A DNA stretch of 64,000 bases from Thermococcus celer Vu 13 = JCM 8558 (GTDB lineage: Archaea; Methanobacteriota_B; Thermococci; Thermococcales; Thermococcaceae): the NCBI RefSeq assembly GCF_002214365.1, contig NZ_CP014854.1, forward strand, positions 1,302,001 to 1,366,000, in the 5' to 3' direction. Both the position numbers and the translations under genes were made by a program. The stretch's first letter is position 1. Every line of letters begins with the position of its first letter. A model generated the notes under the pieces. It did not search any database. It was not told the DNA's origin and worked only from the letters and a program-made list of their open reading frames with translations. Shown in pieces: positions 18,375 through 28,546 of this stretch.

Positions 18375-19811
18375 TCAGCCGGCTACTTTAGCGATGTAGA
18401 GGTACTGCTGGTTGGACAGCACTTCCGGTACGAACATGGAGGGCACCTTCAGTATCACCAGGAACTGCGCGTTCGGATCCAGAACGAGCATACCGGACTC
18501 CTTCTCGAGGTCTATTATTTTCCATCCGTACTCCCTGAGCTGCTCCTTAACGTCCTCGCTGGCCTGTATTTTGCCGGCCGCGATGGCCTTAAGGATCTCG
18601 GCGAGGTTGACGTTGTAGCTGTAGCTCGCGGAAGCGCTCTGGCTGGAGGTCTGTGAGTTACCGTAGGTATCGCTGATGGCCTGTCCGTTGGTTATGGAAT
18701 TGCCACCCGGAGTGTACTGCGTGTTGTGCTGCTCGGAGTACTGGTTCGATGAAGTGGTGCTCGATGAGCTCGTCTGACTCTGAGCCTCGCTGACGGATAT
18801 GGAGCCTGCCTGGGTCGGGAGGAGAACGAGCTCGACGTAACCCCCGTTAACTATCTCTCTGAAGGGCGCGTCGGTGGCGTTCTTGGCGAAGAGCACTACC
18901 TCGTCCCCTGGTGTAAGGAAGGCACCGTTTATCCTGCTCCTGGGGAGGACGAGGGCTATGTCCACGTACTCAACCTTATACACGTGGTACTGTGTCAGTT
19001 CCCTGTAGTCGAGTATTCCGCCGAGGAGGGCCTTTGCATCCGCCTTGCTAACGATCCTCTTGACGTTGTCCTTCTCAAGGATGACGTTCTTGGTGGGGAT
19101 GCTGTCGATGAGGTAGTAGTAGTACTCCCTCCAGAGCTCCAGGAGGTAGGGATCGGCGTTTATCGATTTAACCCGATCCTCGCTGGTGGCGTTCATGATT
19201 TGTTCCTCGAGGTTCTTCATCGAATCGACGACCTTCTTCTTGAGATCGTCCGGCAGTGGCATGGCGAGAAGAGGACTGAACTGGGCTTCTATCTGATCTA
19301 TCTTCTCCTTCTTGGTCTGGTTGAGCTGACGCTCCATCTCGAGACGTTTCTGCTCCTGGAGATACGCCTGATACTGACTCCAGGCCTTTTGGTAGGCGGC
19401 CTTAACGTTTATCGATTTGACTTGATCAACGCTCTGAGCTGAGTTTATCTCCTTTATCAGCTCATCGCGGGCATTCTTTCCAAAACTCGTGTTCATGAGT
19501 TCGCTTCCCGGCTTAAAGTACGCGTTGACCTCGGCGAGCTTCTCCTTCTTTGCCTTGGTGAGTTCGTTGGCGGCACTGCTCTGCAGGTAAACGTAAGCAC
19601 CTATTGAGATTATCAAGATCACGGTTATGATTATGGAGGCACCTATAAGAATGCGTTTTTTCCTTTCCTTTTCCCGGATACTACCTATACGCCGGGGCCT
19701 CCTGGGGGGCTTCTTTACAGGGGTCTTGATCGGCTGGGGAGTCTCTGACTCCGCGCTGGCCCGACCCAGCTCTCTAAGACGGCGAATCTTAGCCTCAATA
19801 TCCTCGGACAC
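18375..19811 (-). CDS. DUF515 membrane protein with coiled coil (pilus operon)
   Basis: A protein of about 478 residues. A cytoplasmic basic segment (PRRPRRIGSIREKERKKR) precedes one membrane helix (ILIGASIIITVILIISIGAY). A long extracytoplasmic coiled-coil region follows (about 80-260), then a globular domain with a Ser/Gln/Thr-rich linker (QSQTSSSSTTSSNQ). This matches the Thermococcales DUF515 family. The GTG at 19811 is preferred because GGTGGTG lies six bases before it; an ATG at 19826 would also be possible and overlaps that site. It is the first gene of the klbA operon. The topology suggests a bitopic protein linking the cytoplasmic motor to the outside (inference). Confidence 0.78.
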   Translation of the reverse strand: MSEDIEAKIRRLRELGRASAESETPQPIKTPVKKPPRRPRRIGSIREKERKKRILIGASIIITVILIISIGAYVYLQSSAANELTKAKKEKLAEVNAYFKPGSELMNTSFGKNARDELIKEINSAQSVDQVKSINVKAAYQKAWSQYQAYLQEQKRLEMERQLNQTKKEKIDQIEAQFSPLLAMPLPDDLKKKVVDSMKNLEEQIMNATSEDRVKSINADPYLLELWREYYYYLIDSIPTKNVILEKDNVKRIVSKADAKALLGGILDYRELTQYHVYKVEYVDIALVLPRSRINGAFLTPGDEVVLFAKNATDAPFREIVNGGYVELVLLPTQAGSISVSEAQSQTSSSSTTSSNQYSEQHNTQYTPGGNSITNGQAISDTYGNSQTSSQSASASYSYNVNLAEILKAIAAGKIQASEDVKEQLREYGWKIIDLEKESGMLVLDPNAQFLVILKVPSMFVPEVLSNQQYLYIAKVAG

Positions 19812-19901
19812 GTTGAGCACCACCATCAATCGTTATCATGACCCGCCTTTCATGTCAAATGTTTTTGAACCTCAATCTTTATTTAGATTTCGGTGAGGGA
19901 G

Positions 19902-20234
19902 ATGGAACGGTTGGAGATTACCGTGAAAGAAATCCGCGGGAAATGCCCGGTTTACAAATTGGGTGACAGGATAGTCATAGAGGGGCCGGAGGTCAAGCTC
20001 GACGAGACCGACGCCATATGCACCCACGCCTTCGCATCGCTGTTGCCCTACATCGTCGCGCTGCGAAAGGGTATTAAGCCCAGGGAGTTAGGTCTCGGCA
20101 GGGGGGAGAAGGCCTACCTGCAGTGCCTCGACCCCGGCGAACCCTACACTGACGGGGGGACCGTGATCTTCGAGGTAACGGTGGTGCGGGATGAAGCAGA
20201 GAAAGGCGTGGAGAATAGTGAGGGAGATCGTTGA
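19902..20234 (+). CDS. TIGR04076-family small protein
   Basis: A 110-residue protein beginning MERLEITVKEIRGKCPVYKL, with the family features GDRIVIEGPEV, a conserved Cys-His (DAICTHAFASLLPYI) and YLQCLDPG. The family is widespread in archaea and anaerobic bacteria and is uncharacterised; the conserved cysteines suggest metal binding (inference). The ATG follows GGTGAGGGAG. The 3' end overlaps the start of the GTPase gene by 44 bases, so the two are probably translationally coupled. A TATA-like CTTTATTTAG is about 25 bases upstream. Confidence 0.8.
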   Translation: MERLEITVKEIRGKCPVYKLGDRIVIEGPEVKLDETDAICTHAFASLLPYIVALRKGIKPRELGLGRGEKAYLQCLDPGEPYTDGGTVIFEVTVVRDEAEKGVENSEGDR

Positions 20235-21264
20235 CGAGGCCGACATCATCGTCGAGGTGGTCGACGCGAGGGACCCCATCGGAACGAGGAACGGGAAGCT
20301 CGAGAGGCTCGCAAGGGAGGAGGGCAAGCCGCTCCTCGTGGTCATGAACAAGGCGGATCTGGTTCCGAAGGAGTGGGCCGAGGAATACAAGAGGAGAAGC
20401 GACGTTCCAGTGGTCTTCGTATCCGCCCGCGAGAGGAAGGGAACCGGAATCCTGAGGAAGGAGATAAAAAAGCTCGCGAAGCCGCTCCTCGAGGAGAAGG
20501 ACAAAGTTAAGGTCGCCCTCGTGGGCTACCCGAACGTCGGCAAGAGCACGATAATCAACACGCTCAAGGGAAGGAGGGCAGTGAAAACGGCCCCTATACC
20601 CGGTTACACCAAGGGGAAGCACCTGATAAGGCTGAGCAAGAGGATATGGCTCCTGGACTCGCCGGGGGTAATTCCGATAGATGACTTCGACGAGCTCGTC
20701 ATCAGGGGCGGATTTCCCGCCGACAAGATCGAGGAACCCTTGAAGCCCGCGCTGAGGCTCATAAAGCGGATACTCGAGACGAGGAAGGAGGCGATAACCG
20801 AGAGGTTCGGCATCGAGGGGCTCGAGGACGGAGAGGAGATACTAAGGCGGATAGGCGAGAGGAGGGGCCTGATAAAGGCCGGCGGCGAGGTTGACCTCGA
20901 GGAGACCGCGAGATGGCTCCTGAGGGAGTGGCAGACGGGCCGCTTCACCCTCTTCGGGGAAGGGAAGAAAGGGGAGGAAGGATTCACCCGGGACTTCGAG
21001 GACGTCCTCGATGGGGTGGAGAGGGAGCTCCTGCTCGACCCGCGGAGGATAATCTGGAGGTACGGCGACGAGTTAAGGGAAAGGCTCGACAACAGGAAAC
21101 GCGTCGGGATCAGGGAGATCGAGGGGGTTACGGTCGGAATAGCGACGGGTTTCAAGAGGTGCGACTCCGCCGTTAAGTTCATCGAGAGGCTGACGGGCAG
21201 GCACGTCGTCTCGAGCGAGTGCTTCGGGGGAAAGTGGAAGGGCGTTGTGGTCGTACTCGATTAA
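20191..21264 (+). CDS. Circularly permuted YlqF/YawG-family GTPase
   Basis: A 357-residue GTPase in which the G motifs are in permuted order: G4 (VVMNKADLVP) near residue 53, G5 (VFVSARERKG), then G1 (VGYPNVGKSTIIN) near residue 113 and G3 (LLDSPGVIPI). This order defines the YlqF/RbgA group, which assists large ribosomal subunit assembly. The C-terminal region is specific to archaeal members. It overlaps the TIGR04076 gene and precedes a tRNA methyltransferase gene by 12 bases, so an RNA-maturation operon is likely. Confidence 0.93.
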   Translation: MKQRKAWRIVREIVDEADIIVEVVDARDPIGTRNGKLERLAREEGKPLLVVMNKADLVPKEWAEEYKRRSDVPVVFVSARERKGTGILRKEIKKLAKPLLEEKDKVKVALVGYPNVGKSTIINTLKGRRAVKTAPIPGYTKGKHLIRLSKRIWLLDSPGVIPIDDFDELVIRGGFPADKIEEPLKPALRLIKRILETRKEAITERFGIEGLEDGEEILRRIGERRGLIKAGGEVDLEETARWLLREWQTGRFTLFGEGKKGEEGFTRDFEDVLDGVERELLLDPRRIIWRYGDELRERLDNRKRVGIREIEGVTVGIATGFKRCDSAVKFIERLTGRHVVSSECFGGKWKGVVVVLD

Positions 21265-22374
<1,110 letters not shown>

Positions 22375-22380
22375 AAAAAC

Positions 22381-23058
22381 TCAGCAGAGGATCGAGCCCT
22401 CGCTCAGGACGTCGAACTCCACGGTTCCGATGCCCTGGATCCACGCCTCTACGTGATCGCCGTGCCTTAGCGGGCCGACCCCGGCGGGGGTTCCGGTCGC
22501 TATTATATCACCGGGCTCCAGGGTCATTACGCCCGAGACGTACTCGATTATCTTCGGGACTTTGAATATCATCTCGCTCGTTCTTCCCAGCTGTCTTACC
22601 TCTCCGTTGACCCTAAGGCCGATTTCAAGGTTCCCTATCTCCAGCTCCCTCCTATCAACGACCCGCGGACCAACCGGTGCGAAGGTGTCAAAGCCCTTCG
22701 CCACCGTCCAGGGGAGACCTTTCCGCCTCGCCTCCCACTGGAGATCCCTGGCGGTTACGTCGAGGAGTATCGTGTACCCGAGGACGTAATCCATGGCCTT
22801 TTCCTCCGGAACCCGCCTGGCCCTCTTACCCATTATCACCGCCAGCTCGACCTCATGGTCGACCCTTTTGCTCATCCTCGGCAGGATTATCGGCTCACCG
22901 GGGCCTATGAGTGAGCTCGGCGGCTTGAGGAAGAAAACGGGCTCATCCGGGACGTCGCTCTCCATCTCCCTTGCGTGCTCCGCGTAGTTCTTGGCAAGCG
23001 CCACTATCTTGCTCGGTCTCAACTCGTAGAAGGTGTCCCTAAACGGAAGGCGAACCAT
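22381..23058 (-). CDS. Fumarylacetoacetate hydrolase (FAH) family protein
   Basis: A 225-residue enzyme of the FAH superfamily. It shows IVALAKNYAEHAREM, FFLKPPSSLIGPGEPI, the metal-binding HEVELAVIMG, LLDVTARDLQ and GDIIATGTPAGVGPLRHGD. Members hydrolyse or decarboxylate 2-oxo acids in catabolic pathways, and some are oxaloacetate decarboxylases. The substrate is not predictable. It ends seven bases from the convergent methyltransferase gene. No obvious operon partner is present. Confidence 0.92.
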   Translation of the reverse strand: MVRLPFRDTFYELRPSKIVALAKNYAEHAREMESDVPDEPVFFLKPPSSLIGPGEPIILPRMSKRVDHEVELAVIMGKRARRVPEEKAMDYVLGYTILLDVTARDLQWEARRKGLPWTVAKGFDTFAPVGPRVVDRRELEIGNLEIGLRVNGEVRQLGRTSEMIFKVPKIIEYVSGVMTLEPGDIIATGTPAGVGPLRHGDHVEAWIQGIGTVEFDVLSEGSILC

Positions 23059-23227
23059 CTTGCCACACCTAAAGACTCTTGGTGGCAGGAATTATAAACC
23101 ATCCGCTTTCACCGGGATGCCACCGCGGGTAAATCCAACCCGTTAAATGCGCCCACATGAGAGACCGATAAAACACGGCGACGGGAACGACGGAACATGT
23201 CCTTATACTCCCGTTCGAGGAGCTTGC

Positions 23228-23244
23228 TATAAATATAAAAAGAA
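23228..23244 (+). promoter_or_regulatory. Promoter of the envelope/archaeosortase gene cluster
   Basis: The run GCTATAAATATAAAAAG is a strong TATA region about 50 bases upstream of the first gene, followed by GGTGGGAGG just before its ATG. The upstream 170 bases (23059-23227) contain no gene. Confidence 0.65.
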
Positions 23245-23288
23245 ACGTACCTAAATCCAGAGATAGTGGAAAATAGGTGGGAGGATAG

Positions 23289-24620
23289 ATGAAAATAAAA
23301 GCTTCGTTGATCCTGATACTAATCATCCTGTCCACACTCGTCTCATCATCCACGGTGAGCGCATCCTCGCCGGCGAAAGCCCCCAGGTTACTAATCGTAT
23401 GTAGCGATGCCGAGGACGTGATGTTCGCAAACTCTCTATCAACGAGAGGTTTTGATGTTGATATCCTTTACCTCGGGAAGGATCTGCCCGGAGATCGCTC
23501 CAAACTCTCCGACCTCACCTACCTCGTGAAGTACGATGAGGTATGGATACCTGATCTGAACTTCAGATGGACCGAGGGTGGAAGGCTTACCGCGGAGGAA
23601 ACGGAAGTTCTATCCGAGTACGTTAGGAGGGGAGGGGCTTTAATAGTTGGCCTGAACACGTACACCCAGAGCTGGAGCAGGTCACTCGAAGAGATCACCG
23701 GAACGAGGTTGCTCCGCATAGAGGCACCAAAAACCGACTCTGCGGACTGGGACATCGTTTATGAAGGCAGCGAGTACGCTTACAACGACACCTATCAGGC
23801 AGTGGTGGTGAACGTTTACAGAGGAGAGGTCATAGCCCGATACAAAAACGGCCTCCCCGCGGTGACGATTTCCAGATTTGGGGATGGGGTTGGGGTTCTA
23901 ATGACCTTCAATCCCGTTAACGCCCTCATGGACCGTCCAAACTTCGTAGGATTGTACTCTGAAATCGGCCTGAAAGCCATTGAGGAGCGTTCTACCCCCC
24001 CTCGGCCCCTGTCTAACGGCGAACTCCTCAAACTACAACTTAAAAACCTCCTCATGAATCCTCTCGTTATGCCCCTTCTCCTCCTTGTGGTTCTGGAGGT
24101 TCTGGGTTACGTTGGGTTGATGCCCCAGGGAATCACGGTTCTTCTGGCGGTTCCCCTCCTGCCGTTCTCAAAATTTCTCCTAAAAAGACCCCTATACGAG
24201 AGGATCATGGAAACAGTTGTGACTCTCAAAGGAGTGACTCTATCCGAGCTCTCAGAGGAGACGGAGGTAACGAGGAGACGGCTGAAGTTTCCCCTGGCGT
24301 TTTTAATTCTCAATCACAGGATAAACCTCGTTGACCTGAGGCATCTTGGAGAAAACGAGACCCTGATAGTTTTGAGGGGCTTTGAGGGAGAGGGGGTAGC
24401 TTCGTGGGCCGTGAGGAGGTATCCCCGTCTCATGGAGATAATCGCAAACACCCCTGGGGTGGCCATAATCGACCTCGCCCACAGGGTCAACATGCCCCCC
24501 TACGATGTCCTGAGGTTAATGCGCGAGCTCTCGAAGTACGGGGTGGTCGAGGTCAGAAAGATGGTGGTCGATTACGAGGTATACCCCATGAAGCCCCTCC
24601 TGAGGTGGTTTGAGTTATGA
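23289..24620 (+). CDS. Membrane-anchored winged-helix protein with extracytoplasmic GATase-like domain
   Basis: A 443-residue protein. A signal sequence at 1-26 is followed by an extracytoplasmic alpha/beta domain (about 30-245). This domain has VRRGGALIVGLNTY and a late FGDGVGVLMTFNPVNALMD, a pattern like class-I glutamine amidotransferase or DUF4350 folds. Two membrane helices follow (about 256-300), then two cytoplasmic winged-helix modules (KGVTLSELSEETEVTRRRLK; PGVAIIDLAHRVNMPPYDVL). The architecture suggests a sensor that links an outside signal to transcription without a kinase. It starts the cluster and overlaps the glycosyltransferase gene by four bases. No named family is claimed. 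Confidence 0.72.
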   Translation: MKIKASLILILIILSTLVSSSTVSASSPAKAPRLLIVCSDAEDVMFANSLSTRGFDVDILYLGKDLPGDRSKLSDLTYLVKYDEVWIPDLNFRWTEGGRLTAEETEVLSEYVRRGGALIVGLNTYTQSWSRSLEEITGTRLLRIEAPKTDSADWDIVYEGSEYAYNDTYQAVVVNVYRGEVIARYKNGLPAVTISRFGDGVGVLMTFNPVNALMDRPNFVGLYSEIGLKAIEERSTPPRPLSNGELLKLQLKNLLMNPLVMPLLLLVVLEVLGYVGLMPQGITVLLAVPLLPFSKFLLKRPLYERIMETVVTLKGVTLSELSEETEVTRRRLKFPLAFLILNHRINLVDLRHLGENETLIVLRGFEGEGVASWAVRRYPRLMEIIANTPGVAIIDLAHRVNMPPYDVLRLMRELSKYGVVEVRKMVVDYEVYPMKPLLRWFEL

Positions 24621-25969
24621 GAAAGGCCCTTGCCATTGTATCGGCATTCATAGTGGCCGGCTACGTTGTATACCTTGATTACCTTTTCGTTCAGTGGACG
24701 GCGTGGAAAATGGTTAGAATTACGTTCCCCGACCTTCCACGGTATCCGGTTTATACGTTTGTTCGGTATCTATTCTACCTAACGGGGGCATTGATCATCC
24801 TGGTTTACTTCGCCTACTTCATCTTCTACCTCTACTTCAAGAGCGGAGAAAGGAGGAGACTCACCCCGAGGTTCTTCCCGAAGGTCTCAATAGTGGTTCC
24901 AGCGTACAATGAGGCCATGAACATCGAGAGGTTGATAGAGAGCATACAGTACCAGGACTACCCCTTCGAGAACTGCGAGGTAATAATCGTCGACGACGGC
25001 AGTCAGGACGGAACCGCGGAAATAGCGAAGAGACTGGGGGCAAAGGTGATAAGACACGAAAGGAACACGGGGAAGGCAAAGGCGCTCGAGGACGGCATAA
25101 AAGCCGCAAAAGGGGAGGTCATACTCACGATGGACGCGGATTCGTACTTTGCGGACGGCTCATCTTTAAAAAACGTTGTCGAAAATCTCTTCAGCAGAAG
25201 GTTCATCGGAATCTCCACGGGGGTTGTGAGAATCGAAGAAAGGACGGGTGGCCTCATAGAAAAACTGCAGGCCATAGAGTTCATTCATAGTTTTGAGATG
25301 GGCCGAAGGGTTCAGGGTTACCTGGACTGGTTGCTCGTGGTTCCCGGGGCTTTCTCGGCCTTTAAAGGATACTTCCTGAAATCCCTTCCATCGATCCCCA
25401 GGGACACGCTGGCCGAGGATTTTGAGCTCGCCATGATAGCCTATCGTGCGGGCCTGACCTCAAGCTTCGAGCCGGGGGCTGCGGTCTACACGGAGCCAAA
25501 GCTGAGCTGGAAAGACCTTTATAAGCAGAGGGTCAGATGGTACTACGGGGGACTTCAGGTCATGGCCAAATATCATGACATGATAATGAACCCAAAGTAC
25601 GGGGAGAGGGGGCTCTTTCTGTTCGTCCACATGATCCTTCTTGAGTACATCACCCCGGTGCTCTTCGTGTTCGGGATAATCGTGCTCCCGCTGATTCTGA
25701 TCCTCCAGTACGCCTTTGGATTCCAAATTCTTGACATAATCCTCCCCATCAAGCCCATGGTGCTAATATTCCTTACTGTCTATCTGCTCCAATACCTCGC
25801 AGGGGTTCTTATAAGCGCCCTCGCCATAGCGATGGAAAGGGGCTCCCCAACCGCGGTCAGGTACCTCCCGGCGATCTTCATCTATTATGCAATCTACAAC
25901 CCCCTCCTGTCCCTGGCAAAGGTTGACGCCATGATGAGGTTCTTCCGGGGGGTAATTCAGTCATGGTAG
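24617..25969 (+). CDS. Processive family-2 glycosyltransferase, membrane
   Basis: A 450-residue enzyme with two N-terminal helices, a cytoplasmic GT-A domain and three or four C-terminal helices. Motifs are VSIVVPAYNEAMNIERLI near residue 91, VDDGSQDGT, the DxD motif TMDADSYF, the catalytic AEDFEL and KQRVRWYYGG near 303. The D,D,D,QxxRW set is that of processive synthases (hyaluronan, cellulose, poly-GlcNAc type), which polymerise and export a polysaccharide from a nucleotide sugar. The product is unknown. It is coupled at both ends by overlaps to two membrane-anchored winged-helix genes. Confidence 0.9.
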   Translation: MRKALAIVSAFIVAGYVVYLDYLFVQWTAWKMVRITFPDLPRYPVYTFVRYLFYLTGALIILVYFAYFIFYLYFKSGERRRLTPRFFPKVSIVVPAYNEAMNIERLIESIQYQDYPFENCEVIIVDDGSQDGTAEIAKRLGAKVIRHERNTGKAKALEDGIKAAKGEVILTMDADSYFADGSSLKNVVENLFSRRFIGISTGVVRIEERTGGLIEKLQAIEFIHSFEMGRRVQGYLDWLLVVPGAFSAFKGYFLKSLPSIPRDTLAEDFELAMIAYRAGLTSSFEPGAAVYTEPKLSWKDLYKQRVRWYYGGLQVMAKYHDMIMNPKYGERGLFLFVHMILLEYITPVLFVFGIIVLPLILILQYAFGFQILDIILPIKPMVLIFLTVYLLQYLAGVLISALAIAMERGSPTAVRYLPAIFIYYAIYNPLLSLAKVDAMMRFFRGVIQSW

Positions 25970-27132
25970 GGAACAGAAGCTTTTTTATCTCCCTGGGGAC
26001 GGTGTTGCTTGTGCTCCTCATGGCGTCCCCGATAATCGCAGGGACGGTCACCTACCTCTACTCCGACTCCGGGGACATTCCACTGTACAGGGCAATTTCC
26101 AATAAAACCACCGTTGCTCTCTCCGAAAATCCAGAGGGAGGGGTGATCCTCGCCATCGACCTCAACTACGGGTTTATGAACGAGAGTAGCAGAGAAACCC
26201 TTCCAGCCCTGCTGAAAGAAGCCCAGAAGGGCAAGACGGTTATAGTCGGACTCAACACCCTGAGGAGCCTCACGGTGGAGGCACCCACGACCCTGAGGTT
26301 ACTTGGGATATCCGTTAACTTCACGACGGCAGGGATCGTAGAAGTCAAACCCAAAAACGGCTTCAAATTCAAGGCCTTTGGATACGACTCGGACGTTTAC
26401 GGGGTAGCAATGATAAAAGCTCCTCACGAGAAGGTCATTATTAACTCCTCGGGGATTCCGGTACTCGTTGAGATACCCGTGGGGAAGGGAAAGCTCGTAG
26501 TCCTCACCATAAACCCCTCGGCCTATTACCTTGATACAAAGAATCCCGCAGTTGTAGACTTCATAGTCGCGGTGATAGAATACTACTCCAAGGAAGGCCT
26601 TCCGTTGACGGCCGTTGCCGCGGCCGTTATTCTGAGCGCTGGTGCCGCTTACGCCACGTTTTCGAACAATCCCCACGCGGAGAAGTTCAGGAGATGGATA
26701 AAGTGGATTCCCCTCGCCATAGGGAGGTTCATGATACCCCCCGAGAAGGTGCTGAAGAACAAAACGAGGGAGTCCATCTACAGGTACATAGAGGCAAAGG
26801 GGTATTCCACCGTCGTAGACGTGGCCTCAACGTTTTCCATCTCAAGGACAAACGCCAGATGGCACCTTAACGTTCTCAAGAGGGCCGGGCTTTTGGACGA
26901 AACCACGATCCAGAACACCACCATATACCACCCCCCGGGTAGAGAAAACAGGCAAAAAGCCGTAAGGGCATTTCTGCTTGAAAACAAGATTCGGAGGGAG
27001 ATATACAATCTGTTAATCCGGGGAAAGAGCATAAGCGATATAGCGAGAACCCTCGGGCTGAGCAAGTCCACGGTTCACCACCACGTAAGCGTTCTCAGGG
27101 AGTACGGGGTCGTGGGCAATGAAGAGGGATAG
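25963..27132 (+). CDS. Second membrane-anchored winged-helix protein with extracytoplasmic domain
   Basis: A 389-residue protein with the same plan as the protein at 23289. A signal-anchor (VLLVLLMASPIIAG) precedes an extracytoplasmic alpha/beta domain (about 35-205) that includes KGKTVIVGLNTLRSL and VGKGKLVVLTINPSAYYLD. One or two helices near 213-234 follow, then two cytoplasmic winged-helix modules (ESIYRYIEAKGYSTVVDVAS; KSISDIARTLGLSKSTVHHH). The second has a good MarR/ArsR-like recognition helix. It overlaps the glycosyltransferase gene and the archaeosortase gene. It is probably a paralogue of the first, duplicated within the cluster. Confidence 0.75.
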   Translation: MVGNRSFFISLGTVLLVLLMASPIIAGTVTYLYSDSGDIPLYRAISNKTTVALSENPEGGVILAIDLNYGFMNESSRETLPALLKEAQKGKTVIVGLNTLRSLTVEAPTTLRLLGISVNFTTAGIVEVKPKNGFKFKAFGYDSDVYGVAMIKAPHEKVIINSSGIPVLVEIPVGKGKLVVLTINPSAYYLDTKNPAVVDFIVAVIEYYSKEGLPLTAVAAAVILSAGAAYATFSNNPHAEKFRRWIKWIPLAIGRFMIPPEKVLKNKTRESIYRYIEAKGYSTVVDVASTFSISRTNARWHLNVLKRAGLLDETTIQNTTIYHPPGRENRQKAVRAFLLENKIRREIYNLLIRGKSISDIARTLGLSKSTVHHHVSVLREYGVVGNEEG

Positions 27133-27616
27133 CGTAATCTTTAACCTCCTGCTCCTGCTCGGATACCTCATCGGATTTTCGATAGTCGTGCTGGTGATAG
27201 GGGCGAAATTCGGGAAGCCTCTGGTTTTAATCGAGGCAAAAAACGTCCATGCCCTCCTTAGTTTCCTCGGCGTATCAAACACCCTCCTCGGCAACATGAT
27301 CTATCTCCCGGGTGAAAGGCTGGCATTCGAGATAACCTGGCAGTGCAGCGGAACGTTTACTTTAAGCCTTTACACCGCTGTGTATTTAGCTTTCCCAAGG
27401 ATAAGGAGAAACGTACGGGAATGGATCATCGGCGCCTCAGTGATATACCTCCTGAACCTCCTTCGGGTGGCAATTGCCATCTATCTCTACCACCGCTCAG
27501 GGGAGGGGGTCTTCAACCTCTTCCACTACACGATAGGACCCGCCATCCTCTTCGGGGCCGTTGTCATCCTCCTCGGCCGTCTCCTCGTGAAGAGCCTGAG
27601 GGCCCAACAGGATTGA
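27119..27616 (+). CDS. Archaeosortase/exosortase family protein
   Basis: A 165-residue membrane protein with about five helices. The three conserved catalytic residues of the archaeosortase/exosortase superfamily are present in order: Cys76 in WQCSGTF, Arg116 in LLNLLRVAI and His136 in LFHYTIGP. These enzymes cleave a C-terminal sorting signal of secreted proteins and transfer them to a lipid or other acceptor. Subtype cannot be named with certainty. It overlaps the preceding winged-helix gene by 14 bases. The likely client gene follows 200 bases downstream with its own promoter. Confidence 0.88.
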   Translation: MKRDSVIFNLLLLLGYLIGFSIVVLVIGAKFGKPLVLIEAKNVHALLSFLGVSNTLLGNMIYLPGERLAFEITWQCSGTFTLSLYTAVYLAFPRIRRNVREWIIGASVIYLLNLLRVAIAIYLYHRSGEGVFNLFHYTIGPAILFGAVVILLGRLLVKSLRAQQD

Positions 27617-27832
27617 GCACGATTTCGGCAATTTTGATGAGAAATCTTTTTTAAGCATTGACGATCGACATTAAATTGAGGACCAAAGGCGATGTTCCCT
27701 GGTTTGAAAGTTTAACCAAAAATGTTATTAAACAAAAACTGAACCGATTGTTCCAGGCTTACCGTATCGTTCGAGAGTCCGTCTAAAGATATTATAAGTT
27801 TCCATGGGGAGACTAAAAAGGGGGTGAGAGAG

Positions 27833-28537
27833 ATGGGAACCCTTAGACTGGTGAGAGATGCGGTGGTGGTAGTCACTTTACTCCTAATCCTCACGGGGTT
27901 ATCCAACGCCGCCGGAGGGACGCTCAGCGGGAACGTCCTCCACGTCTGGAGCCACGATATGGGCAGTTCGTATACGGAAATTCACAACGTCAACAGGGGC
28001 ATCAAAAAAGATACCTACGCTATCGAGCAGACGGTTCTGGCGAAAAACTACAGTGGGAGTGCCGGCGTTACGTTGCTTGAGGTCCAGGTAACCGATGGTG
28101 GCAGAACCAGGTGGTACAGCGTGTACTGGTATGGCGGAAACAGCGTGGACGTGTTCGGCAAAACCGTGAACCTCGACATGAGCGTCCCCCACACTTACAG
28201 GATAGAGGTTACACGAAACAACGTCAAGTTTTACATCGATGGGGGTCTTGTTAAAACCATTAAAAAGAGGCACATAACCAAAATCCAGCAGGTCAATGCC
28301 GGAAGGTGGGACGAGGGGAGCACCTACGACCTCTACATAGACGACGTCAGGGAGTACTGGAACGGGGATGTAATCGCTCAGGAAAACTTCGACGACGGGA
28401 GCGACGACTTCTATACCTCCGATGTGTCAAGGGGCAGTGGAAACAGCGATGAGGAGATAATACAGAGCGAGGGCGTTCCGGAGTTCCCGTTCCTCGAGCC
28501 GGTGATAGATGAAGTCATGAAAGCCCTGAACCTCTGA
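27833..28537 (+). CDS. Secreted protein with VPEFP C-terminal motif (possible archaeosortase client)
   Basis: A 234-residue protein. A signal peptide (VVVVTLLLILTGLSNAAGG) precedes a beta-rich domain of about 170 residues with a laminin-G/concanavalin-like look (YRIEVTRNNVKFYIDGGLVK; YIDDVREYW). The C-terminus contains EGVPEFPFLEP, which resembles the tripartite signal start of PEF-CTERM proteins. However, no hydrophobic helix or basic tail follows; it ends after VIDEVMKALNL. The ATG at 27833 follows GGGGGTGAG. A TATA-like ATATTATAAG lies near 27788. The function is unknown; secretion is well supported, sorting is inference. Confidence 0.75.
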   Translation: MGTLRLVRDAVVVVTLLLILTGLSNAAGGTLSGNVLHVWSHDMGSSYTEIHNVNRGIKKDTYAIEQTVLAKNYSGSAGVTLLEVQVTDGGRTRWYSVYWYGGNSVDVFGKTVNLDMSVPHTYRIEVTRNNVKFYIDGGLVKTIKKRHITKIQQVNAGRWDEGSTYDLYIDDVREYWNGDVIAQENFDDGSDDFYTSDVSRGSGNSDEEIIQSEGVPEFPFLEPVIDEVMKALNL

Positions 28538-28546
28538 GGGTCTAAT

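Noticed and set aside
22736-22746. CCCACTGGAG, an ORB-like half site
   Set aside because: It is inside the FAH-family coding sequence, lacks the second arm and G-run, and is expected by chance. Similar single hits near 38040 and 63310 were rejected for the same reason.
27632-27690. Possible C/D box small RNA (TGATGAG near 27637)
   Set aside because: No convincing D or D' box (CTGA) at proper spacing.
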